From: Owenia fusiformis
Taxonomy: Eukaryota > Annelida > Polychaeta > Sabellida > Oweniidae
Length of the DNA: 64,000 nt
Reading direction: 5' to 3'
Assembly: GCA_903813345.2 (NCBI GenBank)
Contig: CAIIXF020000005.1
Coordinates: forward strand, 41,271,394-41,335,393
Position 1 is the stretch's first letter, and every line of letters begins with the position of its first letter. A program made the translations under genes and the position numbers. Of this stretch, positions 36,301 through 51,300 are shown one piece after another. The notes beneath the pieces are model-generated. The model did no database searches. It saw nothing but the letters and a program-made list of their open reading frames with translations, and was not told where the DNA came from.

Positions 36301-39300
36301 AACATCTAGACAATTATTGCATTTATATGATGATATGAAATGTTTATTTGAATGTGATTCAAGTTGATTCAGACACAGACTTTCAGGGTCAATGTTTATG
36401 ATTGGTAATAGACTGGGTCAATTACAGACCAGCAAGCCATTCAGAGTTGAAGTTGACTACTTGATAACCTAGATGGGCTACTGAAGGAATAATTTACAGC
36501 TATAGGTTTAAACGCCTACCTCATCTCCAAACGTCCATAAGAAATGAACATTTCCTGTTCCTGTGTCGGAAATAATGGACTGTTGTGCCGCAGAAATCAC
36601 AGACAATGTGAATGTGATCAATTGGTTGATCTGGACACTATTGGGGAACTCTATATACACACCATGGATCTCATCTAAATGATCAATACAATCATGAAAA
36701 TCAACAAGACACAAAATATGATTTAGACTGAATTATATTCTTTTGTTCTCTTATTTTTCTCTAAATCAATTAAACATTAACCTTTACTTGTTATTTATCA
36801 GGAACTTCTCAGATATCAGCACTACTCTATAATTTTGGCTTTATTTGGAGATTTTAGCATGATACGAGTACATTCTTCAGGAGATACCTTTGAGGAAAGG
36901 CCAATTTCGGAGTTATACTCAACTCAAGTACACTGATCAAAGTTCTTACCTTCCACTCTTAGTTCAATAGTTGTTTCTGTCTTTCCTGCAGTGTTATATG
37001 CTGTGCAATTGACTGTGTACATCCCCCTTTGGCTGTATTTATGTGTCATACTTTGGCCCTTCTTGAAGCCTGTGTACTCAAATGTTGTATTACTGTCACC
37101 AAAGTTCCAGCTGTACTTTGTTGTTGTCTTGGATCCCTACAGTTAATAAGAATGGCTCCTACATAATTGCAGTTTGCACCCCTGTGTAATCCAATGGGAA
37201 TGAACCCGGATGTAGACGGAGTTGTACCCTACATGAGAGCTCTTCAAACGGGAGGTAACTAAACTGAACTAAACTAAACTTTATCGCGTATTGGAGTATT
37301 GGTGGTGACATAAATTGTAAAATAAAAATGACCAGTATAATCAAGATGATGAAATATTTTACAATTTTACAAACCTTTACATTTAATGTGAATGTTTTAT
37401 GACACAAATTCAATATTATGAAACTCACCCCCAACTGTGTTAATTTGAAGTTAACATCAGAGCCAGTTGCAACTACCAGTCTATCAACTGTTGATATATG
37501 GAGACCACTAGGAGGTAAAAGGGGACAAGGTGTCACCTTTGGCTGGTATTTGCGTTCTATACCTCCTTTACATTTGTCAGAAGCCACCTTGCGATATCTA
37601 AAATTGGAATTGAACAAAAATAAATTAGAATTGAAACGAATAAAATTAATGTGTAATACAGAAGAATTGTTTTAGAATGCTGAGTGACTCTGTCCAATAG
37701 TTACACAAAGATAAAAACAAATAGGTTATGTTGTATTTAATAATAATTCTGAAAAGGAAGCACCTACTGAACTTTGCATCTTAACTCATAATTTCATGCT
37801 TTTTAAATTAGATTATAATTTGGACATTTTTGCATCTTAATTTCATGCAATTTTGATTCTACAGGGTGTCCGGAAAGTAAAGATACAAATGCTCCTATTT
37901 TAAGAGATTTGGATCTTTTGTAATGAAACTGCTACGGATTGTAGACAATGATTATTACAATATATCTGCCAACTTTCATCACATAGTCTTAACGTGTTCA
38001 AGTTACGATTGTTATGGTTACGGATGTGAGAGGCATGCGGAGCAGTTCCAGAACATCGCTAAAATGTCAAAAATTGCTAAAATACAACCATCTGAAACAG
38101 TGTTTTTTGTTGTATTTTCTATCAATGTTTTTGCTTTGTTTGTTGTTTGCATTATTACTGCCATAGTTTTTTTTTCTTTTATATAATGATGTCATTGTTA
38201 CATATCAGAACTATTTTATGTCACTAACCAGTATAATCAAAGAAATATCATACAACTGCTTAGAAAAAACAGTCTCTGGATTAGTTGGAAAGTCAATATT
38301 GCATCTCCATAATACATCGATTCACAAAGCAAAGAAAACAATTCTAAAAATGGATTGTCTTGACATTAAACCTTTCTATGCAATGCCCCATATTCACCTG
38401 ATTCACCTTTTTTGACTTCTACCTAATGACCATCTGAAAGCAATATTTGTAAGAAGTTCAACATACAAAATGAGTCTCAGCTGGAAGCCAATGTTATCAG
38501 GAATTTGAGAGACGGACAGTAATGATTTTGTCAAGTCTTTAAATGCCGGTCAAGATGCACCAAAAGTGTTTAGATAATGGGGAAAATATTGAATATTCAA
38601 TGATAGTAGTTATATGAAGAGATCAAATAATGTTACAGTACTAATCCTTATGCTGTTGTAGTACATAATTTGATGTAATATAGGAATAGATGGTAGAATG
38701 CCAAGATGTTATGAGCAGGAAAGAGATTTGTAAAACACATTTGTGACGTTGCTCCACATACCCTCGACTCCCGTTACCATAACGACCATAACTTTTTCAT
38801 TTTAAAGCTAAAAGTCATGACCATTGCAGGATATATTGCTATAATGTCATTCTACATCCTGGAAGAATTTCATCTTATAACAGCTACATCTCTTAAAATG
38901 AGAGCATTTGTATCTTTACTTTCCGGACACCCTGTACATGTATATCCTAAATCAGTAAATATGGGTTTGGTTAGGACAAAATGGCATACAATTTATCTAC
39001 TGAAGATTACTTTAAACAATTTAGTCTATAGAATAGCGTCTGTTGACACTTTAATGTTAAAATTTCACCTCAGAACTTACCCGGATGATTTGTTGTATGA
39101 CTTGCCTTCAGGGCACTCTGCTATGGGCACTGAGGCATTGAACCACTTCTCTACTTTACACATGCCTCCCGAGGCTCTAGTATAACCATAATCACTGAAA
39201 TTCCACACAAGCTTTTTAAATGACGCACACTTGTTACTATAGTCTAGCAGCAAGGTATGTCATTTTATCCTCTGTTATCAGCACTGGTCAGTGTATACAA

Positions 39301-42300
39301 TGAGCTACTTCTATTTCTCTTTAAAATAGTGACTTTAGAAAGAAGGTTTATCTTCTGAATTTAAGAGTGAAATTACATGTTTTCTTACCATTCGAAGTCT
39401 TCAGATACGCATTCACATACAGACTTGTTCGTTGGTCGAACGTAATCACGTCCATTGTAACAAACAGACCTTTGTTTACGTCTTTCATAGATTATCTTCT
39501 GGCCTAGTATACACTCGTGACCAGCCTGAAATATCAAATAGGATATATCATACACAAGACCCACTGATCACCTTACATCTATATGATAGTTTACAAAAAT
39601 CCAAGAATCAGGAATTTGTATAATCATGTATTGTTAAATGATTTTTCAAATATGCAAATCTATAGCTTGCTATTATTTGTTTTACACATTGTCTTTAATA
39701 TTCTCATATTGCCTCTCATGTTTTATATGATTAATAAAGGACCAACGGTCCTGTGCTCACACAGTGTAGAACCTTCAGAGGAATGTACAGGGTGTCCCGA
39801 AAGTATGGGGCCCCCTTGGCAGACAATACCAATGTTCCCATAGTATGTGTCATATATCATTCTAAAGCTTATCCAAAGTAACATTGATTTGCCAAGTATC
39901 GGACGGATGGACGGACAGATGGACGGACCAACGGACGACCAATGGACGCCTGGTCGATCCCATAGGCTCACTGTGTGAGCCAAAAATGAATTTTACTTTT
40001 TCCAATTGAATGAATTTTTCTGAACTCACCTCATCATATGGCGTCCAAGTAGTGTAGTCGTTATCTGTACATTTTAGGCTAAGAATGCTTGAGAAGTCAA
40101 CCTTTACAATCACCCAGCCCTGATTTTTATCCATGTGTCCATATATACTGAAATACACACAAAAATATGGTTATATTGAAATTCCTCGATTCCATCTCAT
40201 CTGAGTATCCATATTTACTGATATAGAAGGAAAATATAAAATGACACTTTCCTGTTAGTTGACTATATCTGGAATCAGCCTTGAGGCCACTTGCCAAATA
40301 CTAAACAGCCTCAAACTCAAGACATGAAATATTCAGAAAGAGTCGATGTTTGTTTGGAAAGCTGCCAGTACTTAAAGACTTTCATATTTCATACATTAGA
40401 ACAACTGAAAATGGCATCATAAGAAACACTTAGATAATTTGTCCAAAAGTGAAATAAATCCTGTTATACAGTGTTAGTGTAGTGAACAAGTAATCCTTTC
40501 TTTGGTATTCAATAACATTAAAAATGAAATATATACAGCTTAAAGGATTATCAATAACTAAATAATCAATCTGATGAAAATGAAATCACAAACAGAACAG
40601 CATACATATAAATGCAAGCATCTAGGCTATCATTGTTTATAAACTGAAAAGTTCTGTTTGTGATGTCATAACTTCATGTGAACCTCTCGTTTTCTTAGCT
40701 ATAACTAAAAGCTAACAATGTCTGATTTAACCAACAAAGCTTGCCTTGTCTGCCTTTTGTTTCTATTTATTTTAGAAGATATTTCAATTCCATTCAATTA
40801 GAATACAGTACCTGACAACTAATGAAGTTATCCCTGGCTCATTTAGCACACCATCAACATGCATGGAATAGTTATGGTAGGTGTAGTTCTTCCAGATTTT
40901 TCCTTCTGTACAGCTGTACCTATAATACAAATAAATGCAAAATGTCACTACCTACCATTTGTTACAGACACCAACCACAATCCACAAAAAAGTTGAATAC
41001 ATCCCCATTCGGTGGCCTTACACGGTGAGTCTTTATACAAGACAGTATTATGAAAAATATGATATTTCAACCACAGGTTTACTACACTATTTCTCCAAAA
41101 GTATTTTGAATTAATTTGAAATGTTTTGTATACAATCCTTTCTTATTCGATGGATGTAGTCACTTCTATGTATTTCATAATGTACATTTTTCTGATAATT
41201 TCTTTCATAAGTCTTCAGATAGACATGTGGGTGATTCAAAAGGCTCGCGACATGAGCTAAAAATATTGTTAAAGTAAAAAAAAAATGATAAGATCTGACT
41301 TACCTGATTTGGTTGGTTTTGTTGAAAAAATTATCAGCTACAGCTACAATAGCGCCACCTTGGTCCAATATGTTGAAGCTATAACTGCCCTTGAAAACCT
41401 CACTCCATGTATGCCCTCCATCACGGGACATAAATGAATTAGGTCTAGAATTTCTAAATGACATGGTTGTGTTGGGAGACCCTGCATAAATGTAAATCAT
41501 CATACAGTCCAATTAAAGCATATTATGTGGACAGAAAATTACAAATAAGTCTGATCTGATACTAACCTCTGAGAATGAACATAAGCTTAAAGTTATTTTC
41601 ATTGATAGATATGTAGGTTGTGTTATTTGGATGAACAATGAAAACATCCATACTGTATTTCACAGTGTGATCAGTTGAACACAACTAGAAACTGAAATTA
41701 TGGAAATGTACGTTGAGTTAATTTTTGAACAAAAATATTTCAATTACCAAATAAACTTATTCACATAAAAATTCATTTTTATAATATGAGTCTATTCTGG
41801 AACTGGTCAACATTTGTCTATTAAAAGTAATCTTTACGGATAAGAATTGGCAAAATTGCATAATGTAAAAGCGCCAATTCAATCTTGTTATATCTACCTT
41901 GGGCAAAGATGAGTCCTGGGGCATCTACATTAGAGAGAATATATGGAATGTTGTACATAGAACTGCTAAATCCTAGATGGATAAACAGTGAACATGCCGG
42001 CTGAAATATACAAGTTTCATGTATTATTTCTATTTTATCCATATAGCGTATTCTGCCATGATATTCAGCACTGGTATGTATTTCAGATACAGGGGACCCT
42101 GTTGCTTTAATATTTGGAAGACCAGTGTAGAGATTACTGATTAATTTACAGCAATATTACAATGATAGATGGCACTCTTTCCTGGTTCTGATTTTTGCCA
42201 TTTTACAAAAAATTACTGATAGAGGATTCATAAAAAACCAAGAAGACAAAGAGGCTTTGAGAATATTCAGATAATTGACTCGATGATCTGATAACCAAGT

Positions 42301-45300
42301 CTACAAAATTGTTTGAAACACTTCAACTAAGTCACTCAGTACTCACTAGTTTACAGTTGAATTCCTGGTTATAAGAGTCCTCAGCTGGAGCAGGTATAAC
42401 AGACCAGTTTCCACCTTTATCAAATGTTATCCTTGTAGTCATATCACGGCCATTGTAGCCCTCCTGGTTTGCTATGTATGTTCCTTGAGACCCCTTCACC
42501 TGAATTACATTTTGGAGCAATAATCAGATGATACTTGGCATGTCTACATCCAGTAAAGTGGCCACATATTAGGAGGGAGACTTGGAAACAAACAAATTAC
42601 AAGAACAAAAATGTGTACAAAATGTCCCCACCTATGTGTGATCCCGTCAAATGGTTATCCTAAAAATGAGTAGACAAGACTTTACCGACACAATTTGAGG
42701 ACGAAGTATCCAAAATTGCCACCTTAAAATTTACCCAGAATGCCAAAAAATTAGTCAGTTCTAGATTTTGATACTAAGAACCAACCACCCATGAAAATTT
42801 GAAATTGATCCCTCTCACAGTTAACCAGAAAACATGTTAACAAGGCTTTACAAACAAGATTGTACTAAGCTCTTCTAGATTTTCATACTAAGAATCATCC
42901 CTGAAGATTTGAAATTGATCTACCAAACGGTTCACCTGGAAATGCGTAGACAAAATTTAAAAGACAAGATTTGAGGACAGAAAATCCAAAATGGCTGCCT
43001 TGACATTTACCCAGAATGCCCAAAAACTAATCAGATCTAGATTTTTATACTAAGAATCATCCCTGAAAATTTTAAATTGATCTACCAAATGGTTCACCTA
43101 AAAACGCGTAGACAAGACTTTACAGGCAGGATTTTAAGACAGAAAATCCAAAATGGCTGCCTTGACATTTATCCAGAATGCCAAAAAACTAATCAGATCT
43201 AGATTTTCATACTAAGAATCATCCCTGAAAATTTGAAATTGATCTACCAAACGGTTCACCTGGAAATGCCCAGACAAGACTTTACAGACAAGATTTTAGG
43301 ACAGAAAATCCAAAATGGCTGCCTTGACATTTACCCAGAATGCCAAAAAACTAACCAGATCTAGATTTTCATACTGAGAATCATCCCTGAAAATTTGAAA
43401 TTGATCTACCACACGGTTCACCTAAAAATGCGTAGACAAGACTTTACGGGCAAGATTTTAAGATGGAAAATCCAAAATGGCTGCCTTGACATTTATCCAG
43501 AAAGCCAAAAAACTAATCAGATCTATATTTTCATACTAAGAATCTTCCCTGAAAATTTGAAATTGATCTACCAAACAGTTCACCTGGAAATGCGCAGACA
43601 AGACTTTACAGACAAGATTTTAGGACGGAAAATCCAAAATGGCTGCCTTGACATTTACCCAGAATGCCCAAAAACTAATCAGATCTAGATTTTCATACTA
43701 AGAATCATCCCTGAAAATTTGAAATTGATCTACCAAACGGTTCACCTGAAAACGCGAAGACAAGACTTTACAGACAAGATTTTAGGACGGAAAAATCAAA
43801 AATGGCCGACAATAAAAAGTGATTATGAGTTTTTGCTGATTTCTTTTTACAAAATTATCACATATAACTACTGTTAACAATAACATAGGCTTTTACAACA
43901 AAGTACACCTGAAATTATTTATAAAGCTACAAAATAGTTAAAGTATGAAAAGTGAAAAAAACACCATTCAATATGATACAAACTATTATCGCGCGCTAAC
44001 TTTTCTTTAAACATTCAAAATGGCTGACATGCCTGAGCTAACAGGTCCAAAACCTAATCAGATCTAGAATGAAGTGAGCTGAACAAGATGTTAAAGTTTC
44101 AAAAGCAACTGTGAAGCCATTTTTCTTAAAGTTTGCAGACAAGGATTTTAGCATTTGACTTCAAAATGGCCGACAGGAAGTAGGTATCGAATTAAATTTT
44201 TTCATCCACATCTAGATGCACTCATAAGTTATCCCTGAAAATTTGAAGGTGATATCTGTAGCGGTTTTGGAGAAAACTGCCGGATGTATGGACGGACATA
44301 CGGACAGACGGACATACGGACAGACAGACGCGCCTAGGCCGACAATATGGCCCCACACTATGTGGTGATACCAAACGGTTCACCTGGAAATGCGTAGACA
44401 AAATTTAACAGACAAGATTTTAGGACAGAAAATCCAAAATGGCTGCCTTGACATTTGCCCAGAATGCCCAAAAACTAATCAGATCTAGATTTTTATGCTA
44501 AGAATCATCCCTGAAAATTTGAAATTGATCTACCAAATGGTTCACCTAAAAACACATAGACAAGACTTTACAGGCAGGATTTTAAGACAGAAAATCCAAA
44601 ATGGCTGCCTTGACATTTATCCAGAATGCCAAAAAACTAATCAGATCTAGATTTTCATACTAAGAATCATCCCTGAAAATTTGAAATTGATCTACCAAAC
44701 GGTTCACCTGGAAATGCCCAGACAAGACTTTACAGACAAGATTTTAGGACAGAAAATCCAAAATGGCTGCCTTGACATTTACCCAGAATGACAAAAAACT
44801 AACCAGATCTAGATTTTCATACTAAGAATCATCCCTGAAAATTTGAAATTGATCTACCACACGGTTCACCTAAAAATGCGTAGACAAGACTTTACGGGCA
44901 AGATTTTAAGATGGAAAATCCAAAATGGCTGCCTTGACATTTATCCAGAATGCCAAAAAACTAATCAGATCTATATTTTCATACTAAGAATCATCCCTGA
45001 AAATTTGAAATTGATCTACAAAACAGTTCACCTTGAAATGCCTAGACAAGACTTTACAGACAAGATTTTAGGATGGAAAATCCAAAATGGCTGCCTTAAC
45101 ATTTACCCAGAATGCCAAAAAACTAATCAGATCTAGATTTTCAGCCTAAGAATCATCCCTGAAAATTTGAAATTGATCTACCAAACGGTTCACCTGAAAA
45201 CGCGAAGACAAGACTTTACAGACAAGATTTTAGGATGGGGAAATCCAAAATGGCCGACAATAAAAAAGTGATTATGAGTTTTTGCTGATTTCTTTTTACA

Positions 45301-48300
45301 AAATTATCACATATAACTACTGTTAACAATAACATAGGCTTTTACAACAAAGTACACCTGAAATTATTTATAAAGCTACTAAATAGTTAAAGTATGAAAA
45401 GTGAAAAACACCATTCAATATGATACAAACTATTATCGCGCGCTAACTTTTCTTAAAACATTCAAAATGGCTGACATGACTGAGCTAACAGGTCCAAAAC
45501 CTAATCAGAAGTAGAATGAAGTGAGCTGAACAAGATATTAAAGTTTCAAAAGCAACTGTGAAGACATTTTTCTTAAAGTTTGCAGACAAGGATTTTAGCA
45601 TTTGACTTCAAAATGGCCGACAGGAAGTAGGTATCGAATTAAATTTTTTTCATCCACATCTAGATGCACTCATAAGTTATCCCTGAAAATTTGAAGGTGA
45701 TATCTGTTGCGGTTTTGGAGAAAACTACCGGACGTACGGACGGACATACGGACAGACGGACAGACAGACGCGCCTAGGCCGACAATATGGCCCCACACTA
45801 TGTGGTGGGGACATAAAAACCACTTGTTATATTAGACTAAATCAGAAAACTACTATTTATTGACTTTGAACCCGACAAAAGTTTTATTGGAAAGAGCATG
45901 TATTTGAAAACAAGTAGAAGCAAAGGGGCAACATAGACTCATTTAAATTTTAGTTGTTACCTCATAGAAGTCAACAGAAAAGCCATTTGCTTGGTTAACA
46001 GAGCGGACTCTGTCTAGGGTCAGTGTGAAGAGCCATCCTTCTACATCAGACAGATACAGGTTCACTATATTCTCCACATGATCTACAGCGAGGAACACTT
46101 GGTGCTCATCTGTGTCCAAGATCCTAAAGTCCTGAAACAATTATGTTTATTATGAATAATAAAGAAAATTGAATTGCTTTCTGGGCTTAAGATTTTATAA
46201 AAATATGCTAGAGATTTCTTAAATGGATTTTCTCATGCACAATATTTTTGTGTTTTATGCAAATCATTGAATTAATAGAGGTTATTTATCGGGGGATTGA
46301 ATATGTATTTTATATGGCCGCAGCAATATGTCATTTACAGAGGGCCTGATGAAATGAAGAAAAAAATCACATCTTGGCACGCTCATATTGTGTAGAACAT
46401 CAGTATGGCCCTCTGTAGTGTAAAAAGCAAACTAAAAAGGTGCTGCTCTCTTTATGACTGTTCCTCTCTAATTCCAATTTCACTTTGTTCCATGATATCG
46501 AATGATTGAGTGATATTCAACAGGGATGTAAACAAAATACCTGTAGCTACTCACCTGTGAATGTAAACAAAACACCTGCAGCTTCCACCTGTGGATGTAA
46601 ACAAAATACCTGCAGCTACTCACCAGTAGATGTAAACAAAATAGCTGCAGCTACTCACCAGTGGATGTAAACAAAATACCTGCAGCTACTCACCAGTGGA
46701 TGTAAACAAAATACCTGCAGCTACTCACCTGTGAATGTAAACAAAATACCTGTAGCTACTCACCTGTGAATGTAAACAAAATACCTGTAGCTACTCACCT
46801 GTGAATGTAAACAAAATACCTGTAGCTACTCACCTGTGGATGTAGTCCTTGTGGGAACATTGCAGCTCTGAATGGCTTTCTATTGTATGACACATACAAT
46901 GTTCCAGACATAAAATCTGTTTTCTACAAAATATATAGAATACACATATTATATGGTTATGATTTTGATGTTGAATATTAGTGTTACCATACTTATTTAT
47001 ACAGTACTTGTTTATTTACTTCATTGTTGGTCATTTTGCCAGGTTGAAAGTTAACAATTTTTACCCAAAATTCAATTTGATAAGGACAACACAACAATCT
47101 TCATGAATCTAGATTATCATTTAGCAAAGAAACAGTTAAAAAGCATTGTGGAAAGGAGAAAGTATGTGCTTTTACTGTTGTTTTGAATTAAATGACTCCG
47201 GTTTTGAGGATTTGGATGATAAGTTTTACTATAAATCTCCCAAGATACATTTGTAGTCTCTTAATAATATTTTGATTTTCATTAATTAAGACCTGGAATC
47301 CTGAAAATAGTTCTCTTATGATTACCTGTGCAAATATGTACTCATCCTGAACAACAAGAGAGTACATGTCTATGTCACCGATATCAAGTTCTGGCAGACT
47401 ATTGCATCCATCCATATAAGGCTTTACACAGGCAGTGTAGCGGTACTCCCCTGCAGGTAGAATCATAATACATATTATACATGCGTTTTTTGAATGAGTA
47501 TGGTGTGAAAAATGGGCTATTTGGGATTTGAATTTCAAAAGCATTAAATGTGCTCTTTATGTCAAATATGGTATGCAGCATTTCATCAAGTCCTTCAAAT
47601 ACTATTGGATACTCTTGAACAACTACGCTGTTCTTAACACACCGTTTGCCTTGGATAGCACACAAATAGTGTTTTATGTAGTTCTATAGCATATACATCA
47701 GGGATTTAAGTAGGGGGTTGGCACAAAAGATGTAATTGTGGGGGGAAATGTCAGTCTAGTTTATATACAATAAATTCTGTCCTTAGCATAAATAAATTAC
47801 ATGTACCTGTTCTTGTATCCTGAACCTCCATGTGAATTGTGGCAGAATCTTTATCAACACCTTTAACAGCCCTGAAAAAATATTTCCTCCATGAAAATTA
47901 TATCATTATGTCTCCTCACATTAAATATATGACTGCAATTACCAATTTCTGCTTATTGTGGCTAGAAAGACAGCGGCTACCCTGAGTAGCAAATCCAACC
48001 ACACAAAATATAATCCTCAAATCACATGTAGTTTTGAACAGTTCATGATTAAAAAAACAACCAGCTGGTAGTATTGGTAGTAGTATTGGCCAAATCTCTA
48101 CCAATGGGACCATTTTGAATTCAACAGCCATCTTTGACAGATATTCTTTGTCTTAGGCATCAGCCTATAAAACTTAAACTGAGACAAACAACTGGTATTT
48201 GAGTTACATTTTTACGAAAAATGGTGGCCATTCTGAATTGATTGGCCAAAGGCCTGTAGCCAGGATTTTTCAAGGGGGGGGGTCAGTTTTCAAAAATTTC

Positions 48301-51300
48301 CAGGGGGGTTTCACATTTGACAATTTTGGCCCAAATAAGGCTAAAATCACTTGAGAAGTGCTCAAAATGGTGAAAAACTGCATGATTTTGAAAAAGTTTT
48401 TGGCCCGAACCCTGCGAACCCCCCCCTGGCTACGGGCCTGGGAAATTTCTTCTAGAGCACAAGTGTAATGCTCATAATGTATCAGTCTAAAATTTTTGAA
48501 CTAAATCAACCAGTATCAACAGATAAATGGTTGGACAGATTGACGAATGGAGGGATGGATGAGAAAATGGACGAGTTGCTTTTTTATATCCCTAAGTCAA
48601 CATTTTGCTGGAATAAACATAGACAAACTTTATAGAGATAAAAAATCAACCAAGATACAATTCAGAAAAATGATGTAACTTTTTCTTGTCTATTCTCAAA
48701 TACCTTCATTATAAATATATATTTATGATTTTTGCATGACTCCTTTACATGATCATGTGGAATCAGACAAAATGAGACATTTGTGCACTAGTATATACTA
48801 CTGGTATCATTTTACTGGTTCTCAAGTTGGTATATGGATGTACAGGCTCATAGAAGCAGTTTTGGACAATTGTGCATATTCCCTTCTGAATAACTATCAT
48901 TGGTTTAATCAATATATTGCATTTCTAATATAAATGTCAGCGTAACTCGTGACTCATTGATTGCAAAAAACTGATGGCATTATTGATATCTAGGCTCCAA
49001 TGGAGACTGTTTATAAGAACAGCCTTCCCTTGCACTAGGTAGGTGTTCACTACAGACAGGTTTAAATTATATGGCCCTTTGATTATAACATACAGAGACA
49101 TATGAAATCAAAAACATATCTATTTTTGACAGCAACTTCAGTGGCCATTTTGAATTTTCACCAAGTAGGAGTGCAATCCGCACTTGCCAATGTGGATTGG
49201 AATATTTTGATAATGCCCATATTAGTCTCTGTGCCCAAAATCTTGGAGTTTATATTACAATGAACTATTATAGATTAGACTGTACAACTTTACTTTGTTT
49301 AAGATTCAATATTTATGACTGCTTACCAGAAAAATCTGCTGTTCACATGGTTATGTACAAGGTCCCAAGACTTCCCCAAATCATTTGATACGTATAACTG
49401 AAAACATATAATGAAACAACATCAATGAACTAAAACAGGTTATGGATTCAATGTATTTATTGAGCTATTAGCACTCTATCAAGGGCAAATTGGGATTCTT
49501 AAGTAGTCAATTGACCTTTTTGCGATCAGAATTCAGGAATTTTGTTTATGGATACTGTTGTCATGTATTTCGTCTTATTGGTGTGATGACATATAGAAAT
49601 GATATTAGACATGATGGAATCACGAAATGGCGGACACTTGGCAGTTTTGAGCAAAAAATATTGTCGTTTCTTTTATGAAAACCATGGGTCGGATATTTAC
49701 CAGTTATGCCAATTTGACTAGATCATGATTATTTCTATATATGTGCGAAGTTTTGGTGAAATTCATACTAAACATCGATGCCTATAAGCGTATAGTATTT
49801 GTCAAAATCGGGGGGCGATTTCATGAACGTTTTCATGAAAAATAAATCAATAAAGGACGAAATATAGAAGATAATCCCTCAAAATCAAACATCTAGAGCT
49901 GGGTGGCCTAATTGTGACGTCACTACAAGATAGAATCCATTCGGTGATCGATAAATTTCTCAGTTCATCAAATATTAGTATTTAAGGCTTAACATGCAAA
50001 ATGTCACCACCTGCCATTTGTAACAGACACCATTTGTCACCACCAGGTGACATAACACAATCACAGATATACATTTCATTTAGCACATTTTAACCCTTTG
50101 AGCCTAGAAAATGTGCTTCTCGGTTTCTCAATGAGGGGAGGGGAAGACAATTATCAATTCTAGACTTTATTGATCAAATATCATATAGGTAGATGATAGG
50201 ATAGTGTTTCAACTGCTAATATACATTTCCCGTAGTGTTCTAAAATGCCTTGAGTTATAGATAATCCTGGATTATCAACCATATTTAGCGATTGTTTCAT
50301 TATAAACACCTCTGAACCATTATCAATTAGAAATCTAATATTATCTTTTTAATATCTGTAATTCATTAAATGTATCTATCCACTTGAACAATATCTTTGA
50401 ATCAGGAAAATTAGAAAGTGGATATTAAAATTTTACATGTTGATTTCCATGAGTTGTTTGTAGAATGAATCTGGGGAGCTTTTTCATGCATTTCGCTTGT
50501 GTTTTTTCATCTAAAAAACATCAATACACTTTAAAACATTTTATTGACTATAAGATTGCACCATATAATCCTAAAAATAATTTCTCATTTTCAAGGATTA
50601 TCTATGGAATAACACCCACGTATTGTTATTTTTCAAACTTCAGAGGACTGGGAATCATCATTACGGTCGCTTTTGAATAATATTAATGCTGTTTTAAATA
50701 GGTTTCATGTTTGCCAATAATTTCTCAAATTGTGTAAGTGGTACCCCTTCCTTAATCCCATGAATTTTCTCTTTGTGGAATTTTCCATAGTAATCCAATG
50801 GTATAGTTTCAAGCAGATTTTGAGATAACAGGAAATTTAATCATTAATACACACCTTATTGGGTTGTTTTGGTTCACATCACAAGCATGATTATTTTGGA
50901 GCTATACAAAGATTTAAAAACAAAAAAACTCCAGTCCAATACATTTTCTTCATATGTAAAAGCCTAAAAGTGTTGATTAAGCAATGCAATATTATGTATT
51001 AAGCTCAGAACATATAACGAAATGTTGTTTACGACTGTTACTCCCCCCATGATATGAAAATGACCATGGAGTCAGTCACCTATAGCCATTCATATTTCAT
51101 GAATCATGTATCACTTTCGGGAAATTGAATTATCTTTTAAATGATATATAATTTATGGATATGCCTAACATACCAGTGAAGATATTACAAAAATAAAAAT
51201 ATGGACGTTTTTATTGGCACACCATGTACATGAATAAATTGCATTGTTATAATTTTACACCTCACCTAAATATTCAAACTTCCATCTGTAAAACTGTGAC

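Noticed and set aside
37159-37617. 152-aa - strand ORF around a SorCS exon
   Set aside because: Only 37429-37597 is exonic; the rest is intron read-through past a consensus GTGAGT donor.
43395-45136. Two 97-aa ORFs (43395-43688, 44843-45136) that look homologous to each other
   Set aside because: They are translations of the 162-bp tandem repeat (a multiple of three) and share no family motif. The similarity is at DNA level.
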